Below are positions 9,246 to 16,472 of a stretch of 34,272 bases of DNA, in pieces. The notes under the pieces are model-generated. The model did not search any database. It worked only from the letters and a program-made list of their open reading frames with translations, and was not told the DNA's origin. The translations under genes were made by a program, and so were the position numbers. Location: the NCBI GenBank assembly GCA_009937025.1, contig JAACDG010000011.1, forward strand, positions 1-34,272. Direction: 5' to 3'. The stretch's first letter is position 1. The number at the start of each line of letters is the position of its first letter. This stretch comes from Methanobacteriota archaeon. Lineage in GTDB: Archaea > Thermoplasmatota > Poseidoniia > Poseidoniales > Poseidoniaceae.

Positions 9246-9261
9246 GGCGGCTATCGCCGCC
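9246..9261 (-). promoter_or_regulatory. GC hairpin directly before the coiled-coil gene start
   Basis: On the minus strand GGCGGC-GATA-GCCGCC forms a perfect six-pair stem with a four-base loop, ending three bases before the ATG at 9242. If transcribed with the actin gene it would mask the start region; it could also mark a processing site or be incidental. There is no U-run, so it is not an intrinsic terminator for the upstream gene. Confidence 0.45.
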
Positions 9262-9336
9262 CAACTACACTTGAACTTTCGCCATCAAAAGAGGGCTTTG
9301 AGGGTCGGTTTTCCACCCTTTGCAGAAGCGCCGCAA

Positions 9337-10341
9337 TCAGTTGATTGCAGTAAACATGTCATCTGGCATTTCACCAGCGAGTTGGAGGGCGCCTGTAGCA
9401 ACAGCGTTGATTGGATCATCGACACACCAAACATTGACGTCCCCAATATCGGAAATTTCGTCAGCCATACGAGCTGCGACACCTTCAATCAAAGAGCCGC
9501 CGCCAGAGAGGATGATGTTGTTTCGAAGAATTGGTTGGTATTCAGGGTCTGCGCCAGCAACAATTCTCTTGATTGCATTTCCGATTTTCGGGATAATCAA
9601 TTCACATGCTTGGTTGACCAAGTCGCCGATATCGACAACTTGCTTCTTTCCTTCAACGGACAATTCAACCATTGCTTCACGGTCATCGCCGCCAACATAG
9701 GAGACTTCTTCTTTCCACTTGCGAACCATGTCCTTCGTGACTTGTGCGCCGGTGTACTTCTTTCGAATAAGTTCCATGAGTTCGTTGTCCAACCAATCTC
9801 CAGCCTCTTGGATAGTGACTTGGTCTTCATCAGTAGGGAATGTACCATAGATTCGAGCGATATCAGTTGTTCCAGCGCCAATATCAACGACAATTGAACT
9901 TGCAATTTCACCAATACCAAAAGCAGTAGCAAAAGGTTCTGTAACGACCATGATGGCGTTTACTTGACCACGAAGGGTTGCGACGAGGTTGGATTTGTCA
10001 GTGAATGAAACGTGGCTTGGAGAACAGATAACGCCAAACACTTCATCGAATTCTTCAGGGTCAACTGTTTCCAAAAGGTGAGAAACGAAAGCCTTGGCAG
10101 CTGCCAAATTTGCTTCATCATCTTGTGCAACACCAGCAGCCATGGGGCGGTAGAGATTACATGCGAGTTTATTCTTGAGAGCATCGCCTCCAAACAATAC
10201 ATCTCTTCCAAGGAAATTTCGTGCAACAGGGTCCTTTGGACGCCCGACGACAGTTTCGATTGTGTGGCTAATGCCAGCACTTGATGCAATAGTAGATTGG
10301 TAGGTACCCAGGTCAATTCCAACATATAGACGGTCACTCAT
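9337..10341 (-). CDS. Actin-superfamily ATPase, MreB/MamK-like filament protein
   Basis: A 334-residue actin-fold ATPase. Phosphate-1 motif GIDLGTYQS is at residues 8-16, connect/phosphate-2 VVDIGAGTTD at 151-160, and the adenosine motif ILSGGGSLIEG near 277-287. It lacks the substrate-binding domain of Hsp70. Details beyond the generic motifs recall MamK rather than MreB: TEPFATAFG before phosphate-2, GTFPTDEDQVT after it, and a C-terminal WCVDDP...GALQLAGEMP tail. No membrane segment is present. ATG 10341 is preceded by GGAAGGTGA five bases upstream, so the 18 upstream residues of the open frame are excluded. It probably polymerises to position cellular structures, with the downstream coiled-coil protein as a candidate partner. 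The alternative is a divergent Ta0583/MreB-type archaeal actin. Confidence 0.88.
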   Translation of the reverse strand: MSDRLYVGIDLGTYQSTIASSAGISHTIETVVGRPKDPVARNFLGRDVLFGGDALKNKLACNLYRPMAAGVAQDDEANLAAAKAFVSHLLETVDPEEFDEVFGVICSPSHVSFTDKSNLVATLRGQVNAIMVVTEPFATAFGIGEIASSIVVDIGAGTTDIARIYGTFPTDEDQVTIQEAGDWLDNELMELIRKKYTGAQVTKDMVRKWKEEVSYVGGDDREAMVELSVEGKKQVVDIGDLVNQACELIIPKIGNAIKRIVAGADPEYQPILRNNIILSGGGSLIEGVAARMADEISDIGDVNVWCVDDPINAVATGALQLAGEMPDDMFTAIN

Positions 10342-10346
10342 ATTCT

Positions 10347-10355
10347 TCACCTTCC
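10347..10355 (-). promoter_or_regulatory. Shine-Dalgarno site of the actin-like gene
   Basis: Minus-strand GGAAGGTGA, five bases before ATG 10341. It is one of the clearest ribosome binding sites in the window and decides the start. Confidence 0.6.
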
Positions 10356-10376
10356 GCTTTGCGGATATGTTGGCGA

Positions 10377-10390
10377 GGATGCCACCACCC
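10377..10390. repeat. 14-base direct repeat, copy 1 (leader of the actin-like gene)
   Basis: GGATGCCACCACCC occurs here, 36 bases before the actin-like ATG, and again at 23130-23143, 12 bases before the HTH-CBS ATG, in the same orientation relative to both genes. Roughly two exact 14-base matches are expected by chance in a sequence of this length, so only the shared position makes it worth recording. Confidence 0.3.
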
Positions 10391-10454
10391 TTCAAGGTTC
10401 ACCTTTACTCCGATAGCCACATAGGGCAAAAATCGCCCCCGTTCCGCTTCTTGG

Positions 10455-13400
10455 TCACTCGTTTTCACCAATTGCTTGGTCCGCGTGGTACCCCGCACCC
10501 TCTTCAAAAGCCGGTGGAACTTTTTTATCGGTATTTTCTCGTCGAATCTTCCAACTTAATTGGTACATGAATACGAAGCCACAAACGATACCAATCACGC
10601 CCCAAGCCAAAGCACGGTTTTGTGAAGCAACACCCTCCTCTGGCGAAGAAATCAAATCGTTGTTGTCGAGCAATGGGTGCTTCCAATCACTGGTAAATAC
10701 AGCAACATCTCGAAGAAGAACAAGGTCCCTTTTTCCTTCCGGAGAATTATTTCGACTTTGTGCATAACTTTCAATTTGGAGCGACTCACCCCGAATATCC
10801 CAAACGGGCAAGTCTCTTGGAACATACCACGTGCAGGAAAAAGTCCCATTCAGAACGTTTTGTTCAAAGCAAGAAGCGACAGGATACGACCCGCCTGAAC
10901 TCGAGGCATTTAATACGTGAATTTCAGCTCCGGTGTCAAACGCATCACCATCACCGTCCTCAACACTCCATTGAATAAGAAGCGCATCATACCATTCCCC
11001 CCCGTCTTCAGGGGACAAAACAAAATTGATGACAGGTAGCAAATCAACCGGTCTGCAACCAAATTCATCCACGGGCCAAAATGCCGAAACGGCATTGGTG
11101 TAGCACACATCAACATCATCATAGATACCATCGCCATCCGTATCGTCGACACACCCGTTTGAATCCATATCATATTGGCTGGCGTTTTCACCTGGGCATT
11201 CATCGAGGTTATCTCCAATTGAATCACCATCTGTATCATCGATACAACCATCTCCATCTGAATCCCACTCGCTCGAGTTTTGGTTCAGACACGCATCATT
11301 TTGGTTTGGTACACCATCTCCATCACCATCCCCCCATGAATCAGAATCACGGTGAACCCCTTGTATGGCCAACGCAAAACCAACACGATTTCCATCGATA
11401 CCCACGCCACCATCATGGCTGCCCGGAGAGATGTACCGAGCGCGAACTTCAACCTCTATCCACTCAATGCCGCTAAGGTCGGCTTCGGAAAGCGAAACAG
11501 CCAATGTCGTTTCGTTTGACATCGGGAAAGCAATCCCATCTGAGAAATCAACCATTTCTGAAAAAGAGAGTGTCGAATCGCCATCGTTTTGATATTCGTT
11601 TGCGATAGCCACTCGGCCGTCTGAAAGCCGAACGATGAGTTGAAGGTCATCAACCAGATGGGGTTCAGGAGCAGCAGCCCAAGCAAGACGTGCATCAAAA
11701 TTTCCCCCGACGACATCAAAACGCTCGACCCAAACATCGCCACTTTTCAAGAACGGACCAACAGCCCCTGTGCCGTCCCAAGTCGCCGAAACCAAATTCT
11801 CTAAAGCTTCAGAATCTCCCTGTCTTTCTTGTAACCACGATTGGGGCGTTTGGTTCAACAAACGGTACGAATCGTGAATCCATATATCTTCTGCAGGAAC
11901 CCCGTCTCCTTGGTGCAACGCCGTCTCAATTTGGCCTAAATCGATTAATTCCGAGAGATTTAATTGACCCCAACCATCGTAATGATTTTGCAATTCAAAT
12001 CCTCCATTTTCACCGTTTCTAACTTCTTGTGGAAGCGGCGTAGTTGCTAATGAGAGCAACGCCCGTAACAAAGAGCCAGACGGTGAAAAACCCGAGGCGA
12101 GGCTCAAATTATTCGTCGTATTCCCCCCTCCTTCAAACCATTCTGGGCGCAAAGTATTCACGGATTGCCACGTTCGATTTTCGTTCCCAGAAATCCACCC
12201 TTGCTCTACCATTTGCTGAATGACGGCAGCAGTACTCGCAGCCGCAGGCGTCGCCATACTCGTGCCGCTCGATGAACGCAAACCGTCGTTATATGAATCA
12301 TCTATTCCATCAGCACGTGCTGATTGAATGGACGAACCAGGTGCCAATGCAAAAATCCCATTTGTGCCAGATTCAGTTGGCCCAATCGAAGAAGAGCTCC
12401 AGCGGTCTGTTGATTCCGATTTAATTGAAGCCCCAACAGCAACGACGTTCCGTCCGTTTGCTGGTTCAAGTAATTGGCCCCCATTATTCCCAGGGGCAAT
12501 AAAGGCGAGAGACCAAGGCATTTCCAAGGCCCATGCATCAAAATCACCAGTACGTGCAGTATATTCTGTTGTTGCATCACCCCGAGAATTGGAATGTAAA
12601 GTTGCACCATTCAACCCCGCTTCAACAAGTAAAGCGTCAACATCCGGCGGCACCCACCCCGCTTCAGAAACAATATCTTGGAACAGAATTTGGGAAGCAT
12701 ATGAAAGTGAAGAACCGTTTTGAGGCAACGTTCCTGAGCGCATGTCATAGACGTTATAGCATGACAATGTCCCTGCAACATGAGTACCATGCCTGTAGTC
12801 TGATTGACCAGGGGTATCTCCCGAATCAATGGAATGATTCAACAACAAAACCTTCCGATGTTCAGGGCCAGGAGTCCCGACACCATCGGTTAAATTTTCA
12901 CCTTCCGAACCAAATCCACCAGGTAGAGTGGCATTTCGAAAGCATGCATGGTCAGCATCTAGCCCGGAGTCCGCTACAGCAACGACAACACCTTCGCCAT
13001 TTAACCCTAAATCCCAAGCAGGATTTCCAGATAAACCACCGTATTGCAATAACGAGCCAGCCTGCTCATTCCGAGCGAGAGTAGGTAGTACCGGCTCGAC
13101 CCAAAGCAAACCATCGAGAGAGGAGAGTGTTGAAAAATCACTCATCCAACTCCCAACTTCTACATGGGGGACCCCAGTAGAATAATACTCGGCTCGCGAT
13201 TCAATGTCAACACCATGCTGCTCGAATACAGCAACCAACTGTTGCACTGCATCTGAAGGGAGGTTGGGCTCAAACACGAAACGATAGTACTCATGGGTGG
13301 AAAATTGAAACACATCACCTTTGAATTCGACTTCTGGGGCTTTGTTCATCGAGACGCCTACGATTTCGCTTGCATCCGGAGAGTGCCAAACCAACACCTC

Positions 13401-13592
13401 AGACGGGTGAATCATTCGAAGAGGTGTATACCCTTCATCATACAACTCCATCCACTGTTCTTGCGTCCATGTCCCTTGTTCCAAGACGAGGACCCATTCC
13501 CCCCCCGTTAAGTCTTCAGAAAAAACAGGAGGTGCGAACCCCTGAACCAAAGGCAACAGCAACAGCATCATGACAAAGAACACCGGTCGCAT
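10455..13592 (-). CDS. Membrane-anchored subtilisin-like serine peptidase (S8) with TSP3 repeats
   Basis: A 1045-residue exported protease. A signal peptide (MRPVFFVMMLLLLPLVQG) opens it, followed by an inhibitor-like pro-region. The S8 catalytic triad is Asp in AVADSGLDADH (near 207), His in HGTHVAGTL (near 267) and Ser in SGTSMATPAA (near 445). A beta-rich domain comes next, then three or so Asp-rich DxDxDG thrombospondin type 3 repeats near 750-835 that should bind Ca2+, with paired Cys. A C-terminal membrane helix (AWGVIGIVCGFVFMYQL, about 994-1016) and a short charged tail keep it on the cell surface. It presumably degrades extracellular protein for uptake. I chose ATG 13592; the frame extends to GTG 13640. 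It lies 113 bases upstream of the actin gene but is probably an independent unit. Confidence 0.93.
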   Translation of the reverse strand: MRPVFFVMMLLLLPLVQGFAPPVFSEDLTGGEWVLVLEQGTWTQEQWMELYDEGYTPLRMIHPSEVLVWHSPDASEIVGVSMNKAPEVEFKGDVFQFSTHEYYRFVFEPNLPSDAVQQLVAVFEQHGVDIESRAEYYSTGVPHVEVGSWMSDFSTLSSLDGLLWVEPVLPTLARNEQAGSLLQYGGLSGNPAWDLGLNGEGVVVAVADSGLDADHACFRNATLPGGFGSEGENLTDGVGTPGPEHRKVLLLNHSIDSGDTPGQSDYRHGTHVAGTLSCYNVYDMRSGTLPQNGSSLSYASQILFQDIVSEAGWVPPDVDALLVEAGLNGATLHSNSRGDATTEYTARTGDFDAWALEMPWSLAFIAPGNNGGQLLEPANGRNVVAVGASIKSESTDRWSSSSIGPTESGTNGIFALAPGSSIQSARADGIDDSYNDGLRSSSGTSMATPAAASTAAVIQQMVEQGWISGNENRTWQSVNTLRPEWFEGGGNTTNNLSLASGFSPSGSLLRALLSLATTPLPQEVRNGENGGFELQNHYDGWGQLNLSELIDLGQIETALHQGDGVPAEDIWIHDSYRLLNQTPQSWLQERQGDSEALENLVSATWDGTGAVGPFLKSGDVWVERFDVVGGNFDARLAWAAAPEPHLVDDLQLIVRLSDGRVAIANEYQNDGDSTLSFSEMVDFSDGIAFPMSNETTLAVSLSEADLSGIEWIEVEVRARYISPGSHDGGVGIDGNRVGFALAIQGVHRDSDSWGDGDGDGVPNQNDACLNQNSSEWDSDGDGCIDDTDGDSIGDNLDECPGENASQYDMDSNGCVDDTDGDGIYDDVDVCYTNAVSAFWPVDEFGCRPVDLLPVINFVLSPEDGGEWYDALLIQWSVEDGDGDAFDTGAEIHVLNASSSGGSYPVASCFEQNVLNGTFSCTWYVPRDLPVWDIRGESLQIESYAQSRNNSPEGKRDLVLLRDVAVFTSDWKHPLLDNNDLISSPEEGVASQNRALAWGVIGIVCGFVFMYQLSWKIRRENTDKKVPPAFEEGAGYHADQAIGENE

Positions 13593-13661
13593 AAACCTCG
13601 TTGAACCGTCTAACTTTGTCAATCTCGCGGTTGTTTTCACCAGATTCTACGCGACGGCGCG

Positions 13662-13667
13662 TTTAAG
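13662..13667 (+). promoter_or_regulatory. Probable TATA box for the L18Ae-pfdA-ftsY operon
   Basis: TTTAAG about 28 bases before ATG 13693, in otherwise GC-rich surroundings and with no Shine-Dalgarno site, suggests an essentially leaderless transcript for L18Ae. Prediction by position only. Confidence 0.35.
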
Positions 13668-13692
13668 TCGGGTTTGCGAGTCGCCCACTTCG

Positions 13693-13965
13693 ATGAAGGC
13701 CTTTCGCGTAACAGGAGTCGCCCCGTTTGGCAGCATGCGCCAAGCATTTTCTTTAGACCTACCAGCATCTGATGCTGGCGATGCAGAACATCGAACATAT
13801 TCGATCATGGGCTCTCGGCACAAGGCAAACCGCCGCTCTATTGACATCACATCAGTTGAAGAAATCGACCCACGAACCTCTACAGAACCACGCATTACTG
13901 ACCATTTCCGAGAAGAAATCGCAGCTGCTGGCGGAGCAATCATTGCAACAAATGAAGAAGAGTGA
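13693..13965 (+). CDS. rpl18a: Large-subunit ribosomal protein L18Ae / LX
   Basis: A 90-residue archaeal/eukaryotic-type ribosomal protein eL20 (L18Ae, formerly LX). MKAFRVTG at the N-terminus, the central YSIMGSRHKANRRSIDITSVEEID and its two-strand pattern are the family hallmarks. The last residues (EEIAAAGGAIIATNEEE) form a small extra acidic tail. The open frame continues upstream to 13570 but would run through the divergent protease promoter, so ATG 13693 is the sensible start. It is the first gene of the classic euryarchaeal cluster L18Ae, prefoldin alpha, ftsY; its end overlaps the pfdA start by 14 bases. Confidence 0.9.
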   Translation: MKAFRVTGVAPFGSMRQAFSLDLPASDAGDAEHRTYSIMGSRHKANRRSIDITSVEEIDPRTSTEPRITDHFREEIAAAGGAIIATNEEE

Positions 13966-14566
13966 ACCCTCGCGGGATTCTTCAAGGGCAACCGTCTCGG
14001 ACTACGTGAGCCGCATGGTTGAAAGAAGCGAGTTACAAAAAATGGCGCGAACAATCGACGCGCACAGAAAACAACTTGATGCACTCATTGCACAAACCGA
14101 ACAAATTTCTGCGATTATCGAAGAGCACACCCTGACAACCGGGATTCTCGCCGAACTTCAAAAATCTAGCAAAACTGGCCACACAAGCGCTCGCCTTTCT
14201 ATTGGTTCTGGAGTGACTTTGAATTACACGCACGAAGGAAAAGAAGAGGGCACAGCCCTCATCGATATTGGAAGCGGTGTTTACGGAGAAAAGCCTTGGT
14301 CTGAAGTGCATGCATTAACACTTGAACGAAAAGAAGGCATCACATTGTTACACAAAGATTTGGCTGAACAAGTGAGAAAATTGGAGGAGAAAATCACCCT
14401 TTTAGCCCAAGAATTCAATTCAGCAGCCGAACAACTTCAACCCTCTCAACCTCAAGATGCACCCGTTCAAGAAACACCTTCTACATCTGCGCCCGCAGAG
14501 AAACAACCTCGTCGCCAACAACGCCGTGGAAGCCGTTTTGGCAATGAACTAACACTGGATGACTGA
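13952..14566 (+). CDS. pfdA: Prefoldin subunit alpha
   Basis: The alpha subunit of the hexameric prefoldin (GimC) chaperone, which hands unfolded proteins to the thermosome. Two long helices (about residues 28-70 and 125-160) flank a beta-hairpin region with LSIGSGVTLNYTHE and ALIDIGSGVYGEKPW, the typical prefoldin-alpha hairpins. At 204 residues it is longer than the usual 140-150: there is an N-terminal extension of about 30 residues and a C-terminal Gln/Pro/Arg-rich tail of about 40 (ending RGSRFGNELTLDD). Starts at 14014 or 14042 would remove the N-terminal extension. ATG 13952 overlaps L18Ae by 14 bases, and ftsY follows after nine bases. Confidence 0.85.
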   Translation: MKKSEPSRDSSRATVSDYVSRMVERSELQKMARTIDAHRKQLDALIAQTEQISAIIEEHTLTTGILAELQKSSKTGHTSARLSIGSGVTLNYTHEGKEEGTALIDIGSGVYGEKPWSEVHALTLERKEGITLLHKDLAEQVRKLEEKITLLAQEFNSAAEQLQPSQPQDAPVQETPSTSAPAEKQPRRQQRRGSRFGNELTLDD

Positions 14567-14575
14567 GGGTTGCGA

Positions 14576-15997
14576 ATGGGACTTTTTGATAGATTTCGGA
14601 AAAGAGTGACAGAAGTCGCCACCGAAACCGATACAGATGCACTTTCCGCTGAAGCCAACACAAAAGAAGCCCAAGAGGCATTAGCAACTGCCCAACCACC
14701 CACTTCTGAGCCCCCAACACCAGTTCAACAAACCCCAGAGATTGAACCGGAGGAAGAAGGGTGGGAGGACCTGGAGGCATTGGACGAAGCCGAATCCCTT
14801 GAATCTTCGAGTGAAGAGTGGGATGATTTTGACGATGAAGAAGAACTCGCCTTACCAGTTGAACTTACTCGTAAAGAGAAGAAACAGCAAGAAGCACGCC
14901 GTCGGACAGAAGAAAAACGCCTCGCTAAAAAGCGTAAGGAAATGGCGAAGCGAGGGGCGGTTGAAATGGCCCGGCCAAAAGGGTCACATGTTGACCTTTC
15001 TGTAATGAGAACAACAACCGGCCGCCAACTTGTTAGCGTTCAATCTACGCCGAAAGGTTCGGTTAAAGAAGCCGAAATTGAAACAGAAGCAGGAACCAAA
15101 GTCAAAGTCGACCTGGGAGGGGGTGTTGTTTCCGAAGGCGGGCGAGTTATCAAAGCCGGCGGAGCACTCGACAATCTCCTTGAAGAACTCGAATGGGTTC
15201 TTCTTGAATCCGATATTTCCAGCGACGCAGTCACTGCAGTCACTGCAGCATTGCGTGCAAACCTTGTGGGGGCACGTCTCCGAAGGGGGGCAGATTTGGC
15301 AAAGGTGCTTGAAGCCGCCCTCAAACGAGCATTGCGGAATATTTTAGCAGCAGGATACTGGGATTTCGACGCAACAGTTCAATCCTTTGTCGATTCTGGT
15401 GATACGCCGGTTGTCATTATGCTGGTTGGAGTAAACGGTACAGGAAAAACCACGACGGCGGCAAAAATCGCTCGCCGACTTCTCGACCAAAACCTCAGTG
15501 TTGTCGCCGCAGCAGGCGATACTTTTCGAGCAGGTGCGATTCAACAACTTGAATCGCATTGTGAGACTTTAGGAATTCGTTGTATCTCCAGTCAACGCGG
15601 AGGAGATGCGGCGGCAATCGCACGCGACGCAATCGATTCTGCCAAAGCGAAAAACATTGACGTGGTACTTGTCGATACTGCCGGGCGTATGCAAAACAAA
15701 GTCAATCTCATGAACGAACTCAACAAGGTTCGACGCGTAGCCAACCCACACCTAACATTATTCGTCGGCGACTCACTTGCAGGAAACGACGCTGTTGAGC
15801 AAGCGAGAATGTTCCAAGAAATTATGAAATTCGATGGCGCTGTGTTAACAAAAATCGACACAGACGCCAAAGGTGGAGCAGGCCTTTCTATCGCCTTCTC
15901 AACAGGTCGCCCAATTGTATTCGCAGGTGTTGGCCAAGGATACCACGACTTGAAACAATTTGACCCAGACTGGCTTCTTGAACAAATGTTCGATTGA
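14576..15997 (+). CDS. ftsY: Signal recognition particle receptor FtsY
   Basis: The membrane-associated SRP GTPase that delivers ribosome-nascent chain complexes to the translocon. The C-terminal NG domain (about 185-473) contains the G1 loop GVNGTGKTT (near 284), DTFRAGAIQQLE, the G3 motif DTAGRMQNK (near 367), TKIDTDAKGGAGLS (near 425) and the closing GVGQGYHDLKQFDP. The first 180 residues are an unusually long acidic then basic, low-complexity A-domain (stretches of Glu/Asp, then Lys/Arg), expected for membrane or lipid contact. ATG 14576 is preceded by GAGGGTTGCGA; a TTG lies two codons earlier. It follows pfdA by nine bases in the conserved archaeal gene order. Confidence 0.96.
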   Translation: MGLFDRFRKRVTEVATETDTDALSAEANTKEAQEALATAQPPTSEPPTPVQQTPEIEPEEEGWEDLEALDEAESLESSSEEWDDFDDEEELALPVELTRKEKKQQEARRRTEEKRLAKKRKEMAKRGAVEMARPKGSHVDLSVMRTTTGRQLVSVQSTPKGSVKEAEIETEAGTKVKVDLGGGVVSEGGRVIKAGGALDNLLEELEWVLLESDISSDAVTAVTAALRANLVGARLRRGADLAKVLEAALKRALRNILAAGYWDFDATVQSFVDSGDTPVVIMLVGVNGTGKTTTAAKIARRLLDQNLSVVAAAGDTFRAGAIQQLESHCETLGIRCISSQRGGDAAAIARDAIDSAKAKNIDVVLVDTAGRMQNKVNLMNELNKVRRVANPHLTLFVGDSLAGNDAVEQARMFQEIMKFDGAVLTKIDTDAKGGAGLSIAFSTGRPIVFAGVGQGYHDLKQFDPDWLLEQMFD

Positions 15998-16040
15998 AGT
16001 GAAGCGATGGGGACTTAGCCCCCAAACCCCTCCGAACACC

Positions 16041-16418
16041 ATGGCGGGTACTTTCAAAGACGAAGAAACTGAACAATTTTTTCAATTGGTTCACATGTTT
16101 CAACGCTCAGCCTTACTTCACATGGGCCTTTTACCAGACCAAGAAGGAAACATGATGTTCAACCTTGGTGAAGCAAAAGCTGCTATTGATTTGTTGAGAA
16201 TGCTTCAAGGTAAGACCAAGGGCAATTTGAGCGACCATGAGGAGAGGATGTTGAAAGGCATTGTCAGCGAACTACAACTACAATTCCTCAAAGCCCCTTC
16301 AAGGCGCCGTGAAATGGAAAGCGATGCGGCCCAATCTCAAACAATACGGGAGGCATTTGCAAATCCTCAAAGTGGCCCCATCGAAGACCTCTCGAACATC
16401 CAAGACGGCGAAGAATGA
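16041..16418 (+). CDS. DUF1844-family protein
   Basis: A 125-residue, soluble, helical protein. The stretch from FQLVHMFQRSALLHMGLLPD through NLGEAKAAIDLLRMLQGKTKGNLSDHEERMLKGIVSELQLQF matches the DUF1844 pattern (LGEs..AK..ID.L.ML..KTKGNL...E). The biochemical role of this family is not known. The C-terminal 35 residues are polar and probably disordered. ATG 16041 is 43 bases after ftsY; the open frame reaches back into ftsY but without family similarity. It is followed by the receiver-domain gene, so it is likely part of the same transcript. Confidence 0.75.
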   Translation: MAGTFKDEETEQFFQLVHMFQRSALLHMGLLPDQEGNMMFNLGEAKAAIDLLRMLQGKTKGNLSDHEERMLKGIVSELQLQFLKAPSRRREMESDAAQSQTIREAFANPQSGPIEDLSNIQDGEE

Positions 16419-16458
16419 CCGATCCTTTGCGGTTAATTGATGTGTAATGGCGATTTCA

Positions 16459-16468
16459 GCGAGATGAT
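16459..16468 (+). promoter_or_regulatory. Shine-Dalgarno-like site for the receiver-domain gene
   Basis: GCGAGATGAT matches the archaeal consensus AGGAGGTGAT at seven of ten positions and lies four bases before ATG 16473. It favours that start over the ATG codons at 16440 and 16464. Confidence 0.4.
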
Positions 16469-16472
16469 TCAC

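Noticed and set aside
9154-9897. A 247-codon open frame on the plus strand
   Set aside because: It runs antisense to the coiled-coil and actin-like genes, has no family motifs, and both genes beneath are well supported.
9337-10341. Possible DnaK/Hsp70 or FtsA identity
   Set aside because: No Hsp70 substrate-binding domain follows, and the FtsA/PilM-type 1C insertion and membrane-tip motif are not seen; the length and motifs fit a filament-forming actin.
11090-11340. Short tandem-repeat-like DNA rich in ATC/CAT triplets
   Set aside because: It is explained by the Asp-rich thrombospondin type 3 repeats of the protease and has no regular spacer structure, so it is not CRISPR or a satellite.
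12533-13084. A 183-codon open frame on the plus strand
   Set aside because: It is antisense to the catalytic region of the subtilisin gene and reads as His/Gln-rich low-complexity sequence typical of a shadow frame.
13647-14084. A 145-codon open frame on the minus strand
   Set aside because: It is antisense to L18Ae and the start of pfdA, both conserved and in the expected archaeal order.
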